Part shown: positions 56,301 to 64,000 of the stretch, in pieces | Layout: each line of letters begins with the position of its first letter | How positions within the stretch are numbered: the first letter of the stretch is position 1 | Assembly: GCA_949361645.1 (NCBI GenBank) | Contig: OX442426.1 | Location: forward strand, 620,001 to 684,000 | Source: Spongilla lacustris | Lineage: Eukaryota > Porifera > Demospongiae > Spongillida > Spongillidae | DNA length: 64,000 nucleotides | Direction of reading: 5' to 3' | Position numbers and translations under genes: made by a program | Notes under the pieces: generated by a model | Told to the model about the DNA's origin: nothing | Databases searched by the model: none | What the model saw: only the letters and a program-made list of their open reading frames with translations

Positions 56301-59300
56301 ACTTGACCCCCACAAGTACACCTTGACTTGACCCCCACAAGTACACCTTGACTTGACCCCCTCAAGTACACCTTGACTTGACCCCCACAAGTACACCTTG
56401 ACTTGACCCCCACAAGTACACCTTGACTTGACCCCCACAAGTACACCTTGACTTGACCCCCACAAGTACACCTTGACTTGAGATCCACAAGTACACCTTG
56501 ACTTGACCCACACAAGTGCACCTTGACTTGACCCCCACAAGTACACCTTGACTTGACCCCCACAAGTACACCTTAACTTGACCCCCACAAGTACACCTTG
56601 ACCCCCACAAGTGCACCTTGACTTGACCCTCACAAGTACACCTTGACTTGACCCTCACAAGTACACCTTGACTTGACCCCCTCAAGTACACCTTGACTTG
56701 ACCCCCACAAGTTCACCTTGACTTGACCCTCACAAGTACACCTTGACTTGACCCCCTCAAGTACACCTTGACTTGACCCTCACAAGTACACCTTGACTTG
56801 AACCCCACAAGTGCACCTTGACTTGACCCCCACAATTACATCTTGACTTGACCCCCACAAGCACATCTTGACTTGACCCCCACAAGTACACCTTGACTTG
56901 ACCCCCACAAGCACATCTTGACTTGACCCCCACAAGTACACCTTGACTTGACTCCCACAAGTACACCTTGACTTGACCCCCACAAGTACACCTTGACTTG
57001 ACTCCCACAAGTACACCTTGACTTGACCCCCACAAGTACACCTTGACTTGACCCCCACAAGTACACCTTGACTTGACCCCTACAATTGCACCTTGACTTG
57101 ACCCCCACAAGTACACCTTGACTTGACCCACACAAGTGCACCTTGACTTGACCCCTATAAGTACACCTTGACTTGACCCCCACAAGTACACCTTGACTTG
57201 ACCCCACAAGTACACCTTGACTTGACCCCCACAATTGCACCTTGACTTGACCCCACAAGTACACCTTGACTTGACCCCCACAAGTACACCTTGACTTGAC
57301 CCCCACAAGTACACCTTGACTTGACTCCCACAATTACATCTTGACTTGACCCCCACAAGTACACCTTGACTTGACCCCCACAAGTACACCTTGACTTGAC
57401 CCCCACAACTACACCTTGACTTGACCCCCACAAGTACACCTTGACTTGACTCCCACAATTACATCTTGACTTGACCCCCACAAGTACACCTTGACTTGAC
57501 CCCCACAAGTACACCTTGACTTGACCCCCACAAGTACACCTTGACTTGACCCCCTCAAGTACACCTTGACTTGACCCCCACAAGTACACCTTGACTTGAC
57601 CCCCACAAGTACACCTTGACTTGACCCCCACAAGTACACCTTGACTTGACCCCCACAAGTACACCTTGACTTGACTTCCACAAGTACACTTTGACTTGAC
57701 CCACACAAGTGCACCTTGACTTGACCCCCACAAGTACACCTTGACTTGACCCCCACAAGTACACCTTAACTTGACCCCCACAAGTACACCTTGACTTGAC
57801 CCCCACAAGTACACCTTGACTTGACCCCCACAAGTGCACCTTGACTTGACCCTCACAAGTACACCTTGACTTGACCCTCACAAGTACACCTTGACTTGAC
57901 CCCCACAAGTACACCTTGACTTGACCCCCACAAGTGCACCTTGACTTGACCCTCACAAGTACACCTTGACTTGACCCCCTCAAGTACACCTTGACTTGAC
58001 CCTCACAAGTACACCTTGACTTGAACCCCACAAGTGCACCTTGACTTGACCCCCACAATTACATCTTGACTTGACCCCCACAAGCACATCTTGACTTGAC
58101 CCCCTCAAGTACACCTTGACTTGACCCTCACAAGTACACCTTGACTTGACCCCCACAAGTGCACCTTGACTTGACCCCCACAATTACATCTTGACTTGAC
58201 CCCCACAAGCACATCTTGACTTGACCCCCACAAGTACACCTTGACTTGACCCCCACAAGCACATCTTGACTTGACCCCCACAAGTACACCTTGACTTGAC
58301 TCCCACAAGTACACCTTGACTTGACCCCCACAAGTGCACCTTGACTTGACCCCCACAAGTACACCTTGACTTGACCCCCACAATTGCACCTTGACTTGAC
58401 CCCCACAAGTACACCTTGACTTGACCCACACAAGTGCACCTTGACTTGACCCCCACAAGTACACCTTGACTTGACCCCCATATGTACACCTTGACTTGAC
58501 CCCCACAAGTACACCTTGACTTGACCCCACAAGTACACCTTGACTTGACCCCCACAAGTACACCTTGACTTGACCCCCACACGTACACCTTGACTTGACC
58601 CTCATAAGTACACCTTGACTTGAACCCCACAAGTACACCTTGACTTGACTCCCACAATTACATCTTGACTTGCCCCCCACAAGTACACCTTGACCTGACC
58701 CCCACAAGTACACCTTGACTTGACCCCCACAAGTACACCTTGACTTGACCCCCTCAAGTACACCTTGACCCCCTCAAGTACACCTTGACCCCCTCAAGTA
58801 CACCTTGACCCCCTCAAGTACACCTTGACCCCCTCAAGTACATTTTGACCCCCACAAGTACACCTTGACTTGACCCCCACAAGTGCACCTTGACTTGACC
58901 CCCACAAGCACACCTTGACTTGACCCCCACAATTGCACCTTGACTTGACCCCCAAAAGTACACCTTGACTTGACCCACACAAGTGCACCTTGACTTGACC
59001 CCCACAAGTACACCTTGACTTGACCCCCACAAGTACACCTTGACTTGACCCCCACAAGTACACCTTGACATGACCCCCACAAGTACACCTTGACTTGACC
59101 CCCACAAGTACACCTTGACTTGACCCCCACAAGTACACCTTGACTTGACCCCCTCAAGTACACCTTGACTTGACCCCCACAAGTACACCTTGACTTGACC
59201 CCCACAAGTACACCTTGACTTGACCCCCACAAGTACACCTTGACTTGACCCCCACAAGTACACCTTGACTTGACTTCCACAAGTACACCTTGACTTGACC

Positions 59301-61033
59301 CACACAAGTGCACCTTGACTTGACCCCCACAAGTACACCTTGACTTGACCCCCACAAGTACACCTTAACTTGACCCCCACAAGTACACCTTGACTTGACC
59401 CCCACAAGTACACCTTGACTTGACCCCCACAAGTGCACCTTGACTTGACCCTCACAAGTACACCTTGACTTGACCCTCACAAGTACACCTTGACTTGACC
59501 CCCACAAGTACACCTTGACTTGACCCCCACAAGTGCACCTTGACTTGACCCTCACAAGTACACCTTGACTTGACCCCCTCAAGTACACCTTGACTTGACC
59601 CTCACAAGTACACCTTGACTTGAACCCCACAAGTGCACCTTGACTTGACCCCCACAATTACATCTTGACTTGACCCCCACAAGCACATCTTGACTTGACC
59701 CCCACAAGTACACCTTGACTTGACCCCCACAAGCACATCTTGACTTGACCCCCACAAGTACACCTTGACTTGACTCCCACAAGTACACCTTGACTTGACC
59801 CCCACAAGTGCACCTTGACTTGACCCCCACAAGTACACCTTGACTTGACCCCCACAATTGCACCTTGACTTGACCCCCACAAGTACACCTTGACTTGACC
59901 CACACAAGTGCACCTTGACTTGACCCCCACAAGTACACCTTGACTTGACCCCCATAAGTACACCTTGACTTGACCCCCACAAGTACACCTTGACTTGACC
60001 CCACAAGTGCACCTTGACTTGACCCCCACAAGTACACCTTGACTTGACCCCCACACGTACACCTTGACTTGACCCTCATAAGTACACCTTGACTTGAACC
60101 CCACAAGTACACCTTGACTTGACTCCCACAATTACATCTTGACTTGACCCCCACAAGTACACCTTGACCTGACCCCCACAAGTACACCTTGACTTGACCC
60201 CCACAAGTACACCTTGACTTGACCCCCTCAAGTACACCTTGACCCCCTCAAGTACACCTTGACCCCCTCAAGTACACCTTGACCCCCTCAAGTACACCTT
60301 GACCCCCTCAAGTACACCTTGACCCCCACAAGTACACCTTGATTTGACCCCCACAAGTACACCCCTGACCCCCACAAGTACACCTTGACTTGACCCCCAC
60401 AAGTACACCTTGACTTGACCCACACAAGTGCACCTTGACTTGACCCCCACAAGTACACCTTGACTTGACCCCCACAAGTACACCTTAACTTGACTCCCAC
60501 AAGTACACCTTGACTTGACCCCCACAAGTACACCTTGACTTGACCCCACACGTACACCTTGACTTGACCCTCACAAGTACACCTTGACTTGAACCCCACA
60601 AGTACACCTTGACTTGACTCCCACAATTACATCTTGACTTGATCCCCACAAGTACACCTTGACTTGACCCCCACAAGTACACCTTGACTTGACCCCCTCA
60701 AGTACACCTTGACTTGACCCACACAAGTACACCTTGACTTGACCCCCACAAGTATACCTTGACTTGACCCCCACAAGTACACCTTAACTTGACCCCCACA
60801 AGTACACCTTGACTTGACCCCCACAAGTACACCTTGACTTGACCCCACACGTACACCTTGACTTGACCCTCACAAGTACACCTTGACTTGAACCCCACAA
60901 GTACACCTTGACTTGACTCCCACAATTACATCTTGACTTGACCCCCACAAGTACACCTTGACTTGACCCCCACAAGTACACCTTGACTTGACCCCCACAA
61001 GTACACCTTGACTTGACCCCCACACGTACACTT
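53390..61033. repeat. 25-bp satellite array, 7.6 kb, about 300 units
   Basis: The unit contains TTGACTTGACCCCCACAAG. Variants include AAGTGC, AATTGC, AATTACATC, AAGCACATC, CCCTC, CCCA and ACGTAC. Shortened 20-bp units (lacking ACTTG) cluster at 55918-55985, 58745-58845 and 60227-60320. Blocks recur: 57555-58058 matches 59154-59657 and 58105-58713 matches 59579-60187, so 1.5-1.6-kb higher-order units exist. The minus strand has no stop in any frame for long stretches. Confidence 0.97.
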
Positions 61034-61209
61034 CGTATGGTTATTTATTGATGCAATGATCCTACTATACCTTTACCTACAGTGTACCAATTTTCCACAA
61101 ACGATTCGCTTAATTATGAAACCACGTGCTTATGTGCTGCATATACCTCAACATGTATATGGAATGGAATATTTTAAAAATGTGCACACTTCACTGGAGT
61201 TCTGGTGAC

Positions 61210-61487
61210 CAGGACACAAGCCTGAATACAAGGGTACTGCCTTTAAGCCTGATGACAAGGGTACTGCCCTTAAGCCTGATGACAAGGGTACTGCCCTTAA
61301 GCCTGATGACAAGGGTACTGCCCTTAAGCCTGGTGACAAGGGTACTGCCCTTAAGCCTGATGACAAGGGTACTGCCCTTAAGCCTGGTGACAAGGGTACT
61401 GCCCTTAAGCCTGGTGACAAGGGTACTGCCCTTAAGCCTGGTGACAAGGGTACTGCCCTTAAGCCTGGTGACAAGGGTACTGCCCTT
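61210..61487. repeat. 27-bp minisatellite, about 10 copies
   Basis: GGGTACTGCCCTTAAGCCTG plus 7 bases (RTGACAA). At 27 bp (9 codons) it preserves any frame. Confidence 0.95.
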
Positions 61488-61569
61488 CATTCTCCCTGAC
61501 ATTTGTGACCACATTGAGCTCACAGCAAGAGAAAAACAGAATAGGTTATTTCGACTAAAGGAAGCATAG
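61488..61569 (+). CDS. Possible exon after the 27-bp array, unidentified
   Basis: FILPDICDHIELTAREKQNR then LFRLKEA stop. Helical, charged and natural-looking but without a known motif. A second possible coding scrap, ANGESSPSLSPRTELFL after a TTGAATACAG acceptor, runs into the gap at 62036. Confidence 0.25.
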
Positions 61570-62035
61570 TCTGCCGAATATGTAATCGCGATTAACCTAC
61601 AAAACCTCAAAATCGGTTACACAGCCTATTGTCTAGAAGCAGTTATAAATAAATAGGTTGCTGGATATACATGTAACAAGTACATTAATGTACCACTTGT
61701 GGTACAGTTCATCGGGGCTCAAAATCAAGCCATCTAAGTGTCAATGTCTCTACTTGGGCACGTGATTGAAGGTAGTGGAAACTGACCCAGAAAAGACTAC
61801 ATGATTGACCAATGCCCAGTGTCATAGCAAATTAAAACAGTTTTCATTGTGGGTTTTGCAGCCTCTTTGTATAACCTAGATCAAAAAGGCTTATTGGTGC
61901 ATTATTGGAGTTAAAACTGAACCTTGATACAGCACCAGTACATGTACTTATACCCTTGCTGAAGATTTCATTTTGAATACAGATGCTAATGGGGAGAGTT
62001 CACCTTCCCTGAGCCCACGCACAGAGCTGTTTCTT

Positions 62036-62235
62036 NNNNNNNNNNNNNNNNNNNNNNNNNNNNNNNNNNNNNNNNNNNNNNNNNNNNNNNNNNNNNNNNN
62101 NNNNNNNNNNNNNNNNNNNNNNNNNNNNNNNNNNNNNNNNNNNNNNNNNNNNNNNNNNNNNNNNNNNNNNNNNNNNNNNNNNNNNNNNNNNNNNNNNNNN
62201 NNNNNNNNNNNNNNNNNNNNNNNNNNNNNNNNNNN
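62036..62235. other. Assembly gap (200 N)
   Basis: Third 200-N gap; it may hide an upstream exon of the PTB gene. Confidence 1.
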
Positions 62236-62359
62236 TGAGGGAGGGGTGACCTCATAGCATTCTACAGCAGTTAGTCATGGTTACTTAGGTAAGCACCATG
62301 CACATAAAGGTGACTAAGACATGCACCTTGTTGGGTGGCTGGCAATTAACACAGAATGC

Positions 62360-62660
62360 CACTACATACGTATGTACCCTAAACCCCCCAGAGACTGGTC
62401 ATGTGCTTGGTCACATGACTACATATGTACCTTAACCCCCAGAGACTAGTCATGTGCTTGGTCACATGACTACATATGTACCTTAACCCCCAGAGGACTG
62501 GTCATTTGCTTGGTCACATGACTACAAATGTACCTTAACCTCCAGAGACTTGTCATGTGGCTTGGTCACATGACTACATATGTACCTTAACCCTCAGAGA
62601 CTGGTCATGTGCTTGGTCACATGACTACATATGTACCTTAACCCCCAGAGACTGGTCATG
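62360..62660. repeat. 51-bp minisatellite carrying a splice-acceptor sequence
   Basis: Five full units and a partial one. Each has TACCTTAACCCCCAG|AGACTGGTCATG-like sequence, the same as the acceptor and exon start of the PTB exon at 62649. The last unit merges into the exon. Confidence 0.85.
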
Positions 62661-63309
62661 GCCCATGCAATGACTCGTATTGTGTACTGCACTGCTGATG
62701 CTAAGAAGTGTCTCTTTGCCCTGGTAGCAAAGAATCCTTCTGGGTCAGAAGGCATCTTCTGTCATGTCTTCCTCATGCCTTCAAAAGAGAAGGTAAGTCA
62801 CTCCTGCATCTCTTTAACCCTCACTCCCCTCCCTCCCCTCCCCTCCCCTCCCCTCCCCTCCCCTCCCCTCCCCTCCCCTCCCCTCCCCTCCCCTCCCCTC
62901 CCCTCCCCTCCCCTCCCCTCCCCACCCCTCACCTGGTTCCTTTCTCTCTCTTCAGGCTAACCAAGTGAATGACAACATTGGCAAAGCATTGAAAGTTGTG
63001 TTTGTCACCAAGACACTTCAACGCTCCAAACAGAGCACACCTGCCCCCACTGCCCCCCCTCCTGCCCAGCAGCAAAGATCTAGGAACTCTGCCATCTTGT
63101 CCCCTCCCACCACCCCAGCCAGACCACTGTCCTCACAGGCCACACCCTCTGCCCCCATGTGGCCAGACCCCGCCCCCCCACCGGTCCCCGTCAGGCCTAG
63201 GTCAGGTGATGTCACGTTGGCAGCACTGAGGTGTGAAGCCCAGCAGCTGGAGGAAGAGGTGGTGCAGCTGTACGGGCACATCTATGAGGTGGAGTCCAGG
63301 ATCACTGAT
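62649..63309 (+). CDS. PTB/PID-domain adapter protein (partial), two exons
   Basis: Exon 62649-62792 (AG acceptor, GAG AAG|GTAAGT donor) encodes TRIVYCTADAKKCLFALVAK, EGIFCHVFLM and PSKEK. Exon 62956-63309 (TCTTCAG acceptor, GAT|GTAAGG donor) encodes NQVNDNIGKALKVVF, then a Pro/Ser/Gln-rich segment and a coiled coil (LRCEAQQLEEEVVQLYGHIY). The 'RI-YCTAD...FA-VA...CHVF...I--A' pattern is the second half of a PTB domain, which binds NPxY-type tails of membrane receptors; the last PTB helix is GKALKVVF. PTB plus coiled coil plus Pro-rich resembles engulfment or clathrin adapters, but I cannot assign the subfamily. The domain start lies upstream. The intron (62793-62955) is mostly CCCTC repeats. 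Confidence 0.7.
62820..62930. repeat. (CCCTC)n in PTB intron
   Basis: About 100 bp of CCCTC, forming the polypyrimidine region before the acceptor at 62955. Confidence 0.95.
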
Positions 63310-63720
63310 GTAAGGATTACTGAAGTGTGTAGAGGGATTACTGAAGTGTGTAGAGGGATTACTGATGTGTTTAGAGGGATTACTGACGTATTTTGAGGGA
63401 TTACTGACTTGTGTAGAAGAATTACTGAAGTGTGTAGAAGGATTACTGATGTGTTTAGAGGGATTACTGACGTGTTTAGAGGGATTACTGATGTGTTTAG
63501 AGGGATTACTGACTTGTGTAAAGGGATTACTGACTTGTGTAGAGGGATTACTGACGCATGTAGAAGGGATTGATGACGACGTGTACAGAACGTGTGTAGA
63601 AGGGATTACTGACGTGTATGTAGAACTCTGAAGGGGATAAATGACATGTAAGGATTACTGACAGGATTACGGATGTGTGTAGAAGGATTACTGATATCTG
63701 TAGAAGGGATTATAATGTAC
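63310..63720. repeat. 21-bp minisatellite adjoining the PTB splice donor
   Basis: Units of GGATTACTGATGTGTTTAGA type. The exon end AGGATCACTGAT|GTAAGG is itself a diverged unit, so the array appears to have grown from the exon-intron boundary. Confidence 0.85.
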
Positions 63721-63764
63721 TGATGTAAGAACGATTAATGGTGCACGTGGGGTCTTCATGTACA

Positions 63765-64000
63765 TGTACATGTATGGTGTCCCACTAAGGCCTGTATGCT
63801 GTCCCACTAATGTCCCACTAAGGCATGTATGGTGTCCCACTAAGGCATGTATGGTGTCCCACTAAGGCCTATATGCTGTCCCACTAAGGCCAGTATGCTG
63901 TCCCACTAAGGCCAGTATGGTGTCCCACTAAGGCCAGTATGCTGTCCCACTAAGGCATGTATGGTGTCCCACTAAGGCCTGTATGGTGTCCCACTAAGGA
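63765..64000. repeat. 22-bp minisatellite, runs off the window
   Basis: Units of GGTGTCCCACTAAGGCMTGT type, about 10 copies. Confidence 0.95.

Overview
This is a repeat-saturated stretch of animal (metazoan) nuclear DNA. The genes are split by spliceosomal introns. The recognisable families are fibrinogen-related lectins, a short-chain dehydrogenase, a PTB-domain adapter, and piggyBac, EnSpm/CACTA, gypsy and non-LTR elements. Micro- and minisatellites take up a large share of the window. The gene and transposon mix (tandem fibrinogen-domain lectins, RecQ-like fragments inside TIR elements, a RAG1-N-like RING fragment) fits a marine invertebrate. A sponge is my best guess, with low confidence. 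Three runs of exactly 200 N (13520-13719, 38454-38653, 62036-62235) are scaffold gaps.

Layout. 1-5010: a decayed EnSpm/CACTA-type transposase on the minus strand, invaded by a short gypsy-like LTR element and then partly duplicated. 5040-11310: microsatellites, C/G homopolymers, minisatellites, and a TIR element (6408-7602) holding the N-terminus of a RecQ-like helicase. 11390-38760: a cluster of five near-identical fibrinogen-related domain (FReD) genes in inverted duplicons. Genes A (12553-13437), D (32933-33785) and E (36916-37783) are on minus. Genes B (17964-18852) and F/C (22844-29037) are on plus. Each duplicon carries a shared downstream flank, a retrotransposon-RT/FReD chimeric fragment and a CT/GA microsatellite; where no gap intervenes it also has a conserved promoter with CACGTG and a TATA box. 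Gene F/C looks dead. A MITE sits at its start site, a 5.3-kb insertion fills intron 1 (a RAG1-N-like element that itself contains a piggyBac), and a 4-bp insertion shifts exon 2. 38880-41052: truncated FReD fragments.

41980-53380: minisatellites, a non-LTR RT pseudogene split by a 40-bp, about 45-copy array (44185-46000), part of an SDR gene (47332-47810), and a nest of TIR elements (48063-49975 and 51004-51618). One of these, 49090-49599, has RAG-signal-like CACAGTG ends and a 5-bp target duplication. 53390-61033: a 7.6-kb array of a 25-bp unit with higher-order structure. 61200-64000: three more minisatellites and two exons of a PTB-domain adapter, where both the splice acceptor and the splice donor lie inside or beside minisatellites.

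The only genes that look intact are FReD A, B, D and E: secreted single-domain lectin-like proteins of 242-243 residues. The observations I rate highest are the RAG1-N-like fragment with CAC-type ends, the separate CACAGTG-ended MITE, and a recurrent 4-bp CATG/GCAT insertion-deletion that distinguishes FReD duplicons at about ten sites.
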